Source of the DNA: an uncultured Prevotella sp.
GTDB taxonomy: Bacteria; Bacteroidota; Bacteroidia; Bacteroidales; Bacteroidaceae
DNA: 46,389 nucleotides
NCBI GenBank assembly: GCA_947170265.1
Contig: CAMVSV010000020.1
Span: 1-46,389, forward strand
Direction: 5' to 3'
Shown in pieces: positions 17,228 through 26,402 of this stretch. The position numbers and the translations under genes are program-made. The notes beneath the pieces are model-generated. The model made no database searches, had not been told where the DNA came from, and saw nothing but the letters and a program-made list of their open reading frames with translations. Numbering within the stretch: position 1 is the first letter of the stretch; every line of letters begins with the position of its first letter.

Positions 17228-17263
17228 AGAAGCGCCGCCTGCTGTCTTGCAGGCGGCGCTTCT
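17228..17263 (-). terminator. Terminator of gdhA
   Basis: AGAAGCGCCGCCTGC (17228-17242) pairs perfectly with GCAGGCGGCGCTTCT (17249-17263). On the minus strand it is followed by CTTTTCC. Confidence 0.85.
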
Positions 17264-17287
17264 TGCTTGTGCGGTATTCTATTTTTT

Positions 17288-18625
17288 CTATACGATGCCT
17301 TGTGCCATCATGGCATTGGCAACCTTCATGAAACCGGCAATGTTGGCACCTTTGACATAGTCTATGTAGCCATCGGCTTGCTTGCCGTATTTCACGCATT
17401 GCTCGTGGATGGAGTGCATGATGTAGTGGAGTTTCTCGTCTACCTCCTTGTCGCTCCATGTCAGGCGCATGGAGTTCTGTGTCATCTCCAGTCCGCTGGT
17501 AGCCACTCCTCCGGCGTTCACCGCCTTGCCCGGTGCGAAGAGTGTCTTTGCAGCCACGAACTTCTCGGCGGCCTCGGCGGTGCATCCCATGTTTGACACT
17601 TCAGCCACGCATGTGGGATTGTTGGCGAGTATTCTGTCGGCATCGTCGCCGTTGAGTTCGTTCTGTGTGGCGCAGGGCAGGTAGATGTCGGCTTTCTGCT
17701 CCCATGGTTTCTTTCCTGCGAAGAATGTGGCACCTTCGAACTCTTCCTCGTAGGGCTGGCATACGTCGTTGCCGCTGGCTCTTAGCTCAAGCATGTATTC
17801 AATCTTCTCGTCATCGAGTCCGGCAGGGTCGTAGATATATCCGTCGGGACCGCTTATGGTCACCACCTTCGCTCCGAGCTCAGTGGCTTTCTTTGCTGCT
17901 CCCCATGCCACGTTGCCGAAGCCTGAGAGGGCTATGGTCTTGCCTTTGATGTCGATGCCTCTTGTGGCGAGCATGTGGTTGACGAAATATATTGCTCCGT
18001 AGCCAGTGGCTTCGGGGCGTATGCGCGAGCCGCCATACTCCAGTCCCTTGCCAGTGAGCACTCCCTGGAACTGGTGGGTGAGCTTCTTGTACATTCCGAA
18101 GAGGTAGCCAATCTCTCTGCCTCCCACTCCGATGTCGCCTGCCGGCACGTCTTCGTCGGGTCCGATGTGGCGGTAGAGCTCTGTCATGAATGCCTGACAG
18201 AAACGCATCACTTCGGCATCGCTCCTGCCGCGTATGGAGAAGTCGGAGCCTCCCTTGCCACCGCCCATGGGCAGTGTGGTGAGTGCGTTCTTGAATGTCT
18301 GCTCAAATCCGAGGAACTTCAGTATGGAGAGGTTTACCGACGAGTGGAAGCGCAGACCTCCCTTGCATGGTCCTATGGCACTGTTGAACTGTACTCTGTA
18401 GCCTATGTTCACATGCACCTCGCCCTTGTCGTCGACCCATGGCACCCTGAACGTGATTATCCGCTCGGGTTCCACCAATCGTTCCATGAGTTTAGCCTTC
18501 TCAAACTCCGGGTGCTGGTTATAGACGTCTCTCACTGATGTGAGCACTTCGCGCACTGCCTGCAGATATTCCAGTTCTCCCGGATGTTTCTGCTCAAGTG
18601 ATTGCATGATTTTGTCAACTTCCAT
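17288..18625 (-). CDS. gdhA: Glutamate dehydrogenase (NADP-type)
   Basis: Reversible reductive amination of 2-oxoglutarate to glutamate; the main ammonia-assimilating enzyme in many gut Bacteroidota. Length is 445 aa, typical of the hexameric small GDH. GPCKGGLRFHSSVN and PMGGGKGGSDF carry the substrate-binding and catalytic lysines, and PAGDIGVGGREIGYLFG is conserved. GFGNVAWGAAKKA is the Rossmann dinucleotide motif, and GVATSGLEMTQNS completes the C-terminus. The NADP assignment comes from overall similarity to the biosynthetic class, not from a tested residue. Confidence 0.96.
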   Translation of the reverse strand: MEVDKIMQSLEQKHPGELEYLQAVREVLTSVRDVYNQHPEFEKAKLMERLVEPERIITFRVPWVDDKGEVHVNIGYRVQFNSAIGPCKGGLRFHSSVNLSILKFLGFEQTFKNALTTLPMGGGKGGSDFSIRGRSDAEVMRFCQAFMTELYRHIGPDEDVPAGDIGVGGREIGYLFGMYKKLTHQFQGVLTGKGLEYGGSRIRPEATGYGAIYFVNHMLATRGIDIKGKTIALSGFGNVAWGAAKKATELGAKVVTISGPDGYIYDPAGLDDEKIEYMLELRASGNDVCQPYEEEFEGATFFAGKKPWEQKADIYLPCATQNELNGDDADRILANNPTCVAEVSNMGCTAEAAEKFVAAKTLFAPGKAVNAGGVATSGLEMTQNSMRLTWSDKEVDEKLHYIMHSIHEQCVKYGKQADGYIDYVKGANIAGFMKVANAMMAQGIV

Positions 18626-18693
18626 AATAGTAGATTAATTAAGGTTGTTTAAGGTTGTATCTGTGTGTTTTGTCAAAGTGTTATTTCGTGATG

Positions 18694-18724
18694 CAAATAT
18701 ATTCTTTTTTCGGATAGCCTCCAA
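18694..18724 (-). promoter_or_regulatory. Promoter of gdhA
   Basis: On the minus strand TTG (18722-18724) is 20 bases from TATATTTG (18694-18701), about 69 bases before the gdhA start. Confidence 0.65.
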
Positions 18725-18984
18725 GGGAAAAACCATAAATCTTCCTTGGCTTGCTTACTTTCTGTCAGTTCTGTCTGCATGTTGCCAATATGGGTATGCA
18801 AGTTTCTCCATTTGCTTTCTTAATCCAAGCTTGTTGCTTTATGTTTAATATTTAGAATGGTTGTTGGAACATGTTTAGATTTTCAATTTATATTCATTCT
18901 GAAGAAAGCGATGGAATGGTTGTTTTTTATTATCAGCTATTTAGATTTGTGGTTGATAAGCTTTTACGCCGTTGCTATCTTCAA

Positions 18985-18992
18985 TACATTTG
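18985..18992 (+). promoter_or_regulatory. -7 element of the amylase gene
   Basis: TACATTTG, 44 bases before ATG 19037. Its position inside the upstream-extended frame argues that translation begins at 19037. The -33 element is weak. Confidence 0.5.
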
Positions 18993-19036
18993 CCGCAGAA
19001 GAAAATCTATTAGCTAACCAAATCTCAACCAAACAC

Positions 19037-21949
19037 ATGAAAACTAAACAATTATTTACATTTCTGATAGCTTTGCTATTGATGCAAGGCGCAGCAATCA
19101 GAACGTCGGCAGCCGACTTTGTCGACGACATCAACGCTACCTCAAACAAGTATGCTTTCGGACATCGCGTGATTTACGAGATGAACGTGGGAATGTTCAC
19201 CTCGGAGGGTACCTTTGCAGCGGCGCAGAACAAGCTTTCCGACCTGAAGAAACTCGGAGTGGACGTGATATGGCTCATGCCCATCTATCCCCGTGGCGGT
19301 GGACTCAACAGTCCCTATGCTGCCACCGACTTCAAATCAATCAAGAGCAGCTACGGCAACCTCAACAACCTGAAGAACTTCGTCAATGCAGCCCACAACC
19401 TCAATATGGAGGTTTGGCTCGACTGGGTGCCCAACCACACAGCCACCAATGCAGGCTGGGTGAGCTCGCATCCGGAATACTACACCAAGAGCAACGGCAA
19501 CTTTGTAAATCCGAGCGGATATGGCGACGTTTATCAGCTCAACTACAACAACTCCTCTCTGGTGAACGCCATGAACGACTGCCTGAAATACTGGATTCAG
19601 AATGCCGGCATCGATGGCTATCGTTGCGACTTCGTGTCGAGCTCAGGCATACCCGACAGCTATTGGAGCTCAGCCATTCCCCTCATCAAGGACTATGCCA
19701 AAAATACCTGCGGCAAGAGCAATTTCTACTTCCTTGCCGAATGTGATCTTGATGCCGACAGAAAGGGGCAGCTCAACATTGGTTGGGACTACGACTATGC
19801 CTGGGGCTTCCAAGCCGGACGTCTGGCCTACGACATCGGAGGCAACGGTGGTGGCACCTATGGCACAACATTGAAGAACAGCATTACCAACTTCTTCAAC
19901 AACGGCAGCTATGGCAACCTCGACCGTATGATGTATCTCACCAACCACGACCAGAACTGGAGCAGCGGCACCCTTGCCAACATGTATGGCGACAACCGTT
20001 ATGCGTTCACCGTGCTTGAGTTCACCCTCTATGGCATGCCACTCATATATAATGGTCAGGAGATAGGCGACAACAAGAAACTCGACTATTTCAATGACTC
20101 GAAAATTGACTGGAACAATGTGGACTACAAGATGAAGAACACCATACGCACGCTCACCGCCCTCAAGCACAGCGTAGACGCTTTCCGCGACGGCAAGACC
20201 ACGGCGGGACGTGGCGAGCTCACATGGCTCACCACCGACAACAAGAGCGTGCTTGCCTACAAGCGTTCCCACAACGGCTCTGAGGCAATAGTGGTGCTCA
20301 ATCTCGGCGTTGCCAAGGATGTGACCATCAGTGGACAGCCTGCCGGCAACTACACCCAGTGGCTCGACAGCAAGACCGTTGCCAACGGCGTGCAACGCAA
20401 GTCGGTGAGCATGGGCTCATCCTATACATTCAACATGGACTACCGCGGCTATGCCGTGTTTGTGAAAGACGGCTCGTCGTCATCGTCGGGCAACAATTCA
20501 GGCTCATCAGCCAACAACTCCGGCACAGGCAAGACCAACATCTATGTGAAGTCAAACCACAACAACATAAACATCTGGGCATGGGACAGCAACGGCAACT
20601 CGCTCAACAGCGGATCATGGCCAGGAGCAACACTCGGTGCTGCCGATGCCAACGGATGGCGCTGCGCCAGCTACGATGCCTCGTCGGTGAGCTTCAAGTT
20701 CAGCGACTCGGGCAACAGCGAGAGTGGTGAATACTACAACCTCAGCGGCAACGGCTATTTCTACTACATGGGTTCTGGCCTCATCAAAGCCGACGAGATG
20801 CCCTACAGCAACGGACAGAAGGTGGCATACTTTGCACGTCAAGGCTCTGAAGACGACTGGAGCGCAGTGAGCTGCTATGCATGGAACAGCAGCGGCAACG
20901 CCGGTCTCGGCGGCTGGCCCGGCAAGGCATGCACACAGGTGGGTACCGTGCGCTACTTCGTCAACGGCACACAGGTTGAACGCAAGCTCTGGAAGATTGA
21001 CCTGAGCAACGTGGCAGAAGGTGCAAACCTCATATTCAACAACAATAACAACGGACAGCAGCTTGCCGACAAGAGCTGCCAGTATGGAGTGTTCTACAGC
21101 GATGCAGCCTACAGCGTGCCCGTGAGCTCCACGTCATCGTCAGCCTCTACGCCATCGAAGACCATCACCGTATATGTGAAGAGCAACTACAGCAACATCA
21201 ACATCTATGCGTGGAACAGCGACGGCAGCAACCTCGGCGGAGTGGACTGGCCCGGACTCGCAGCTTCATCAGTTAAAAACGGCTGGCACTACGTTACCTT
21301 TACCGCCGACAAGGTGAACTTCAAGTTCAACGACAACGGTGCCAACGAGAGTGGCGAATACTACAACCTCACCTCAGATTCCTATTTCTACTATCTCGGC
21401 ACGGCACTCATCAAAGCCTCGGAGATGAAATACAACCAAGGAGAGAAGATTGCCTACTTCGCACGTCAAGCCTCTGAGGACGACTGGAGCGCAGCAAGCT
21501 GCTATGCATGGAGCGGCAGCGGCAACGCCGGTCTCGGCAACTGGCCCGGCAAGGCATGCACGCAAGCCGGCACCGTGCGCTACTTCGTAAACGGCACACA
21601 GGTTGAGCGCAAGCTCTGGAAGATTGACCTGAGCAACGTGGCAGAAGGTGCAAACCTCATATTCAACAACAATAACAACGGACAGCAGCTTGCCGACAAG
21701 AGCTGCCAGTACGGAGCGTTCTATACAGGAAACACCTACACCGTGCCCACATGGGACACCTCTGCCTACGCAAAGGCCTTTGAGCTCTTCTACGACGAAG
21801 ACACATTCTCCAACACCACCAATGCCATCACCACTATCAATGGCAGCCGTGATGACAGAGGTGAGTGGTTCACCCTCTCCGGACAGCGTGTTGCCAAGCC
21901 CACCAAGGGCATCTACATCCACAATGGAAGGAAGGTTGTTGTGAGATAA
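19037..21949 (+). CDS. Secreted GH13 alpha-amylase with duplicated CBM-like modules
   Basis: Extracellular starch-degrading enzyme of 970 aa. The start at 19037 gives a proper signal peptide (MKTKQLFTFLIALLLMQGAA); the frame is open 60 codons further upstream, but the promoter lies there. The GH13 barrel has DWVPNH (129-134), nucleophile D198 in DGYRCD, acid/base E235 in FLAEC and D305 in LTNHD, so it should be active. After a Ser/Asn linker (about 480-497) come four modules in A-B-A-B order: CBM26-like A units (about 498-590 and 709-800, NIYVKSN / TVYVKSN...WPG) and B units (about 595-700 and 805-905, KVAYFARQ / KIAYFARQ...WPGKACTQ). The C-terminus (WFTLSGQRV...KGIYIHNGRKVVVR) is the Prevotella-type tail. 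The starch-binding role of the modules is inference. Confidence 0.93.
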   Translation: MKTKQLFTFLIALLLMQGAAIRTSAADFVDDINATSNKYAFGHRVIYEMNVGMFTSEGTFAAAQNKLSDLKKLGVDVIWLMPIYPRGGGLNSPYAATDFKSIKSSYGNLNNLKNFVNAAHNLNMEVWLDWVPNHTATNAGWVSSHPEYYTKSNGNFVNPSGYGDVYQLNYNNSSLVNAMNDCLKYWIQNAGIDGYRCDFVSSSGIPDSYWSSAIPLIKDYAKNTCGKSNFYFLAECDLDADRKGQLNIGWDYDYAWGFQAGRLAYDIGGNGGGTYGTTLKNSITNFFNNGSYGNLDRMMYLTNHDQNWSSGTLANMYGDNRYAFTVLEFTLYGMPLIYNGQEIGDNKKLDYFNDSKIDWNNVDYKMKNTIRTLTALKHSVDAFRDGKTTAGRGELTWLTTDNKSVLAYKRSHNGSEAIVVLNLGVAKDVTISGQPAGNYTQWLDSKTVANGVQRKSVSMGSSYTFNMDYRGYAVFVKDGSSSSSGNNSGSSANNSGTGKTNIYVKSNHNNINIWAWDSNGNSLNSGSWPGATLGAADANGWRCASYDASSVSFKFSDSGNSESGEYYNLSGNGYFYYMGSGLIKADEMPYSNGQKVAYFARQGSEDDWSAVSCYAWNSSGNAGLGGWPGKACTQVGTVRYFVNGTQVERKLWKIDLSNVAEGANLIFNNNNNGQQLADKSCQYGVFYSDAAYSVPVSSTSSSASTPSKTITVYVKSNYSNINIYAWNSDGSNLGGVDWPGLAASSVKNGWHYVTFTADKVNFKFNDNGANESGEYYNLTSDSYFYYLGTALIKASEMKYNQGEKIAYFARQASEDDWSAASCYAWSGSGNAGLGNWPGKACTQAGTVRYFVNGTQVERKLWKIDLSNVAEGANLIFNNNNNGQQLADKSCQYGAFYTGNTYTVPTWDTSAYAKAFELFYDEDTFSNTTNAITTINGSRDDRGEWFTLSGQRVAKPTKGIYIHNGRKVVVR
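20981..21084 (+). repeat. 104-bp identical segment, copy 1 (amylase module B)
   Basis: Identical over 104 bases to 21608-21711, 627 bp (209 codons) downstream, inside the duplicated A-B module pair. The pair is more similar here than elsewhere. Confidence 0.95.
21608..21711 (+). repeat. 104-bp identical segment, copy 2 (amylase module B)
   Basis: Partner of 20981-21084. The exact identity at third codon positions points to recent duplication or gene conversion. Confidence 0.95.
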
Positions 21950-21979
21950 ACAGAGAAACCTTTTCATGAAATAATGCCG

Positions 21980-22030
21980 GAACCTGCTGAAGCGCATTGC
22001 CCCGCAATACGCTTTGGCAGGTTCTTTGTT
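21980..22030 (+). terminator. Terminator of the amylase gene
   Basis: GAACCTGC (21980-21987) pairs with GCAGGTTC (22017-22024), with inner pairing GAAGCG/CGCTTT, followed by TTTGTTTGTT. Confidence 0.75.
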
Positions 22031-22061
22031 TGTTGCCGTGCCGCCTGAAGTTTTTAGTGCG

Positions 22062-22133
22062 CCAGTATTCTCCGCACAAATACTGGAGCGTCTCCACACG
22101 GTAGTGGTCTCATTGTGCGGAGAAAGGTGTGGA
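22062..22133. other. Intergenic element with interlocking inverted repeats
   Basis: Three complementary pairs overlap: CCAGTAT (22062-22068) with ATACTGG (22080-22086); CTCCGCACAA (22070-22079, in the loop of the first) with TTGTGCGGAG (22113-22122); and TCCACAC (22093-22099) with GTGTGGA (22127-22133). As RNA the order would form a pseudoknot; as DNA it could be a set of protein-binding sites. TATTCTCCGCACA is shared with the dispersed repeat at 33732-33744. Confidence 0.7.
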
Positions 22134-22223
22134 AAACCACGAAAACCACCGTGTTATATGCTGAAACCCCGATGCTCAGTTAGTCCTAATCTTTGCAATT
22201 ATTCAAAAAAAACACCTGCACTG

Positions 22224-22254
22224 TTGGAGGGTTAGCCGAAAAACCGTAATTTTG
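22224..22254 (+). promoter_or_regulatory. Promoter of the receiver-PPDK fusion gene
   Basis: TTG at 22224-22226 and TAATTTTG at 22247-22254 have 20-base spacing. Confidence 0.65.
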
Positions 22255-22300
22255 TGCTGGCAGCCTGTTGCGAAACCCTGCCGCGGGTAACGGGTAATTC

Positions 22301-25300
22301 TTGGAAATCATAGAACGTCTTGAACTTCAAGGACTCTCCCGTGATGCCCAGAAAAGAATAAACCAGACATCTATGAGCGAAAACAACATTCCCCAGCACT
22401 GGAACAAGTTCCTATTGAAAGACGTATCGTTTGTCAACCTGATGATGCGCCGCATATACAACGTTCTGATAGTGGCAAACCCCTATGATGCCTTCATGCT
22501 TGAAGACGACGGACGCGTGGAGGAGAAAATCTACAACGAGTATATGGAATTGGGACTGAGGTATCCGCCCACGTTCACACAGGTGAGTACCACCGACGAG
22601 GCAGCGAGCGTGCTCCAGACCACAAACATCGACCTGGTGATATGTATGCCCGGCAATGCCGACAACGATGCCTTCGACGTGGCACGCGATGTGAAGGCGC
22701 AGTTTCCCGACATGCCGTGTGTGGTGCTCACGCCCTTCTCCCACGGCATCACCAAGCGCATGCAGCACGAAGACCTCTCGATGTTTGACTATGTGTTTTG
22801 CTGGCTGGGCAACACCAACCTCATACTGAGCATCATAAAGCTCATTGAGGACAGGATGAACCTCGACCACGACATTGCCGAGGCTGGTGTGCAGATGATA
22901 CTCCTTGTGGAAGACAGCATACGCTTCTACTCGTCAATACTCCCCAATCTCTACAGCTACCTGCTCGTGCAGAGTCAGCACTTCTCTACCGAAGCCCTCA
23001 ACCCCCATGCCGCCACCATGCGCATGCGCGGACGACCCAAGGTGGTGCTGGCGCGCAACTACGACGAAGCCATCACCTTATATAATAAATATCACGACAA
23101 CACGCTCGGAGTGATTTCCGATGCGCGTTTCCCGCTGAGCAACGTGGTGCCAGCCGACGTGCTCTCTGCCGACAAAGATCCAGAGGCAGGACTGAAGCTC
23201 CTGCGCGAGATACGCAGCCGCGACGAATATCTTCCACTCATACTCCAGAGTTCGGAGAGCGAATACCGGCGTAAGGCAGAGCAGGAGCATTTCCGCTTTG
23301 TTGACAAGAACTCGAAGACCATGGCGCGCGACCTGAGGAAAATCATGGAAGAGCACATGGGCTTTGGCGACTTCATCTTCCGCGACCCCGAGACCCACGA
23401 GGAGATAATGCGCATACACAACCTCAAGGAGCTGCAAGACAATATCTTCAACATTCCGAGGGAGTCCATGCTGCGCCACATCTCACGCAACCACATGAGC
23501 CGCTGGCTGTGTGCAAGAGCCATCTTCCCGGTGTCGGCATTCCTGAAAGGCATAACATGGCATAAGCTGCAAGACGTGGATGCCCACAGAAAGATAATAT
23601 TCGATGCCATAGTGCAGTACCGCCACATGAAGAACATTGGAGTGGTGGCGGTGTTCGACCGTAAGAAATATGACCGCTATGCCCACTTTGCACGCATCGG
23701 CGACGGCTCGCTTGGCGGCAAGGGTCGCGGACTGGCTTTCCTCGACAACGTGGTGAAGATGCACCCCGAGTTCAACAAGTTTGAAAATGCCGTGGTGAGG
23801 ATACCCAAGACCGTGGTGCTCTGCACCGACGTGTTTGACGAGTTCATGGAGACCAACAACCTCTATCAGATAGCGTTGAGCAACGATGTGAGCGACGAGG
23901 ACATCCTCAAGGCCTTTCTCAAGGCACAGCTTCCCGATGCCTACATCGACGACTTCCTGGCATTCTTCGAAGCTACCAAGTCGCCCATAGCCATACGTTC
24001 CTCGTCGCTCCTCGAGGATGCCCACTACCAGCCCTTCGCAGGCATATACAGCACCTACATGATACCCTGTCTCGACGACAAGCAGGAGATGCTGCGCATG
24101 CTTGCCTGTGCCATAAAAGGCGTGTATGCTTCGGTTTACTACCGCGACTCCAAGGCGTATATGACAGCCACCTCCAACGTCATAGACCAGGAGAAGATGG
24201 CGGTGATACTGCAAGAGGTGGTGGGAAAGCAATATGGCGACTACTATTATCCCAACATCAGCGGTGTGCTGCGCTCGCTCAACTACTATCCCATAGGCGA
24301 CGAGACGGCAGAGGAGGGCATTGCATCGCTCGCCCTCGGACTCGGAAAATATATCGTTGACGGAGGACAGACGCTCAGGGTGTCGCCCTACCATCCCGAC
24401 CAGGTGCTGCAGACCAGCGAGATGGAAATAGCGCTGAAGGAGACACAGACACGCTTCTATGCCCTTGACATGAAGCATGTGGGAGAGGACTTCAAGGTTG
24501 ACGATGGCTTCAACATTGCCAAGCTCAAGGTGAAGGAAGCCGACAGGGAGTTTGACGTGGTGGCTGGCGACCAGCAGACCACCGTGAGGCAGCATCCGCT
24601 CAGCGGCATAGCCTCCACCTTCGATCCCTATGATCAGGTGATACGCGACGGACTCTACGACGGTGGGCGCAAGGTGATAAGCTTCAGCGGAGTGTTGCAG
24701 CATGGAGTGTTTCCGTTGCCAGAGCTCCTGCAGCTGGCCATGCACTACGGTGCCGAAGCCATGAGACGCCCCGTGGAGATAGAGTTCGCTGCCAACCTCT
24801 CACCGGCAGCCAACGGTCAGACCTCCGGCGAGTTCTGCCTCTTGCAGATACGTCCCATCGTCGACTCCAAGCAGGTGCTCGACGAAGACCTTGAACAGAT
24901 CGGTGACGACGAATGCCTGCTGCGTTCCCACTCTTCGCTGGGACATGGCATCAGCGAGGATGTGGTGGATGTGGTATATGTGAAGACCTCCGACGACTAT
25001 ACCGCCATGAACAACGCCACCATTGCCGATGAGATAGAGCGCATGAACCGCGACTTTCTGGAAACGGGCACCAACTATGTGCTCATAGGACCGGGACGAT
25101 GGGGCTCGAGTGACCCATGGCTGGGCATTCCCGTGAAATGGCCCCACATCAGTGCGGCACGCGTGATAGTGGAGGAAGGACTGCAGAACTACCGCGTGGA
25201 TCCCTCGCAGGGCACCCACTTCTTCCAGAACCTCACCAGCCTCGGCGTGGGCTACTTCACCATCAACCCATATAAGGGAGACGGTATCTATCAACGGCAG

Positions 25301-25423
25301 CTGCTCGACAGCATGCCTGCCGTGAGGGAAACCCAGTATGTGAGACATGTGCGCTTTGCCAAGCCACTGAAGATAATGATGGACGGCATGAAACAAGAGG
25401 GAGTGGTGGTGATGAGGACATAG
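22301..25423 (+). CDS. Receiver-like / PEP-synthase-type ATP-binding fusion protein
   Basis: Large cytoplasmic protein of up to 1040 aa. The N-terminal ~370 residues look like two response-regulator receiver folds in tandem (NVLIVANPYDAFMLEDD...DLVICMPGNADND, then ILLVEDSIRFYSSILPNLY...VISDARFP). From about residue 450 it has the pyruvate-phosphate dikinase N-terminal ATP-grasp domain: DGSLGGKGRGLAFLD near 467 and PIAIRSSSLLEDAHYQPFAG near 561. It ends with LIGPGRWGSSDPWLGIPV. The phosphohistidine swivel and PEP/pyruvate TIM barrel of true PEP synthase are missing, so it is not expected to make PEP by itself. Such fusions are known in Bacteroidota, but their job is not established. The frame begins at TTG 22301; ATG 22373 is an alternative start. 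Confidence 0.8.
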   Translation: MEIIERLELQGLSRDAQKRINQTSMSENNIPQHWNKFLLKDVSFVNLMMRRIYNVLIVANPYDAFMLEDDGRVEEKIYNEYMELGLRYPPTFTQVSTTDEAASVLQTTNIDLVICMPGNADNDAFDVARDVKAQFPDMPCVVLTPFSHGITKRMQHEDLSMFDYVFCWLGNTNLILSIIKLIEDRMNLDHDIAEAGVQMILLVEDSIRFYSSILPNLYSYLLVQSQHFSTEALNPHAATMRMRGRPKVVLARNYDEAITLYNKYHDNTLGVISDARFPLSNVVPADVLSADKDPEAGLKLLREIRSRDEYLPLILQSSESEYRRKAEQEHFRFVDKNSKTMARDLRKIMEEHMGFGDFIFRDPETHEEIMRIHNLKELQDNIFNIPRESMLRHISRNHMSRWLCARAIFPVSAFLKGITWHKLQDVDAHRKIIFDAIVQYRHMKNIGVVAVFDRKKYDRYAHFARIGDGSLGGKGRGLAFLDNVVKMHPEFNKFENAVVRIPKTVVLCTDVFDEFMETNNLYQIALSNDVSDEDILKAFLKAQLPDAYIDDFLAFFEATKSPIAIRSSSLLEDAHYQPFAGIYSTYMIPCLDDKQEMLRMLACAIKGVYASVYYRDSKAYMTATSNVIDQEKMAVILQEVVGKQYGDYYYPNISGVLRSLNYYPIGDETAEEGIASLALGLGKYIVDGGQTLRVSPYHPDQVLQTSEMEIALKETQTRFYALDMKHVGEDFKVDDGFNIAKLKVKEADREFDVVAGDQQTTVRQHPLSGIASTFDPYDQVIRDGLYDGGRKVISFSGVLQHGVFPLPELLQLAMHYGAEAMRRPVEIEFAANLSPAANGQTSGEFCLLQIRPIVDSKQVLDEDLEQIGDDECLLRSHSSLGHGISEDVVDVVYVKTSDDYTAMNNATIADEIERMNRDFLETGTNYVLIGPGRWGSSDPWLGIPVKWPHISAARVIVEEGLQNYRVDPSQGTHFFQNLTSLGVGYFTINPYKGDGIYQRQLLDSMPAVRETQYVRHVRFAKPLKIMMDGMKQEGVVVMRT

Positions 25424-25521
25424 CCAAGGCAACAATACCCGTCAGCCAACGCAATAAAAGCAGTGACTTTACGTTAAAATAGTATAAATAGACAATCGTT
25501 TAACACAAAATCAAAAAAGGT

Positions 25522-26202
25522 ATGAAAAAGTATTTAGCAGAAATGGTGGGCACCATGGTGCTCGTTCTCATGGGTTGCGGTGTGGCAGTGAGCCTTGGCT
25601 GCGACCCCATCAACAACATTCCCGCTGTGGTAGGCACAGCCTTCGCCTTCGGACTCGCCGTAGTGGCAATGGCTTATACCATAGGAGGCATCTCTGGCTG
25701 CCACATCAATCCAGCCATAACACTCGGTTGCTTCCTCACCGGCCGCATCAGTGCCAAGGATTGTGGCATGTATATGCTCTTCCAGGTAATAGGAGCATTC
25801 ATCGGCTCGGCATTGCTCTACCTCCTCACCACCTCAAGCGATGGCGGTGCCATTGCCGGAACAGGTGCCAACGACCTTCAGCAGGGTGTGTCGGCTCTTG
25901 GTGGTCTGCTTGCCGAGATAATCTTCACCTGTGTGTTCGTGCTCGTAGTGCTTGGTGCCACCGCCAAGACCAATGGAGCCACCAACAACTTTGCAGGTCT
26001 TGCCATCGGTCTCTCGCTCGTGTTGGTTCACCTCGTGTGCATCCGCTATACTGGCACATCGGTTAACCCCGCACGCTCCATAGCACCAGCAGTGTTCCAG
26101 GGCGGCACGGCACTGGCAAACCTCTGGATATTCATCGTGGGTCCGTTCATCGGTGCTGCCATTGCAGCCATCATCTGGAAGGTGATAGAGACAGAGAAAT
26201 GA
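25522..26202 (+). CDS. aqpZ: Aquaporin (MIP family channel)
   Basis: Integral membrane channel of 226 aa with six hydrophobic segments and both NPA half-helices: HINPAITLG near residue 62 and SVNPARSIAP near 178. The residues around the second NPA (CIRYTGTSVNPARS, with Arg after NPA) are more like water-selective AqpZ than glycerol facilitators, which usually have an Asp after that Arg. It is probably a single-gene unit with its own strong terminator. Water versus small-solute specificity cannot be decided from sequence alone. Confidence 0.92.
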   Translation: MKKYLAEMVGTMVLVLMGCGVAVSLGCDPINNIPAVVGTAFAFGLAVVAMAYTIGGISGCHINPAITLGCFLTGRISAKDCGMYMLFQVIGAFIGSALLYLLTTSSDGGAIAGTGANDLQQGVSALGGLLAEIIFTCVFVLVVLGATAKTNGATNNFAGLAIGLSLVLVHLVCIRYTGTSVNPARSIAPAVFQGGTALANLWIFIVGPFIGAAIAAIIWKVIETEK

Positions 26203-26244
26203 TAGCATACAGTGCTAAGCTGAAAGAATAAAGCAAATCATGGC

Positions 26245-26286
26245 AAAGCCGCTGCCGGAAGAAATCCGAGCAGCGGCTTTTTTTTT
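26245..26286 (+). terminator. Terminator of the aquaporin gene
   Basis: AAAGCCGCTG (26245-26254) pairs with CAGCGGCTTT (26271-26280), with an inner CGG/CCG, followed by a run of T. Confidence 0.9.
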
Positions 26287-26333
26287 GTGCTCCACGCTCT
26301 TTTCCCCTATCCGGCAAAAAACCAAGTCAATGC

Positions 26334-26364
26334 TTTGCAGTATGAAAAGAAAGTGTTAATTTTG
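26334..26364 (+). promoter_or_regulatory. Promoter of the aldolase gene
   Basis: TTTG at 26334-26337 and TAATTTTG at 26357-26364 have 19-base spacing, 38 bases before the start codon. Confidence 0.75.
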
Positions 26365-26402
26365 CACTGTGAAAATTTTCATTTAATAATTTTATTATAA
26401 TT

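Larger units (their letters stand above)
18626..19036. other. Divergent intergenic region between gdhA and the amylase gene
   Basis: AT-rich. It holds the gdhA promoter (18694-18724, minus) and a probable amylase -7 element (18985-18992, plus). The amylase frame stays open through 18857-19036 but has no signal-peptide logic there. I see no further structure. Confidence 0.5.

Noticed and set aside
18857..19036. 60-codon N-terminal extension of the amylase
   Set aside because: The -7 promoter element and a clean signal peptide at 19037 favour the shorter start.
23483..24745. 420-codon minus-strand frame inside the receiver-PPDK gene
   Set aside because: Low-complexity His/Leu/Val composition and full overlap with a real gene; an antisense shadow.
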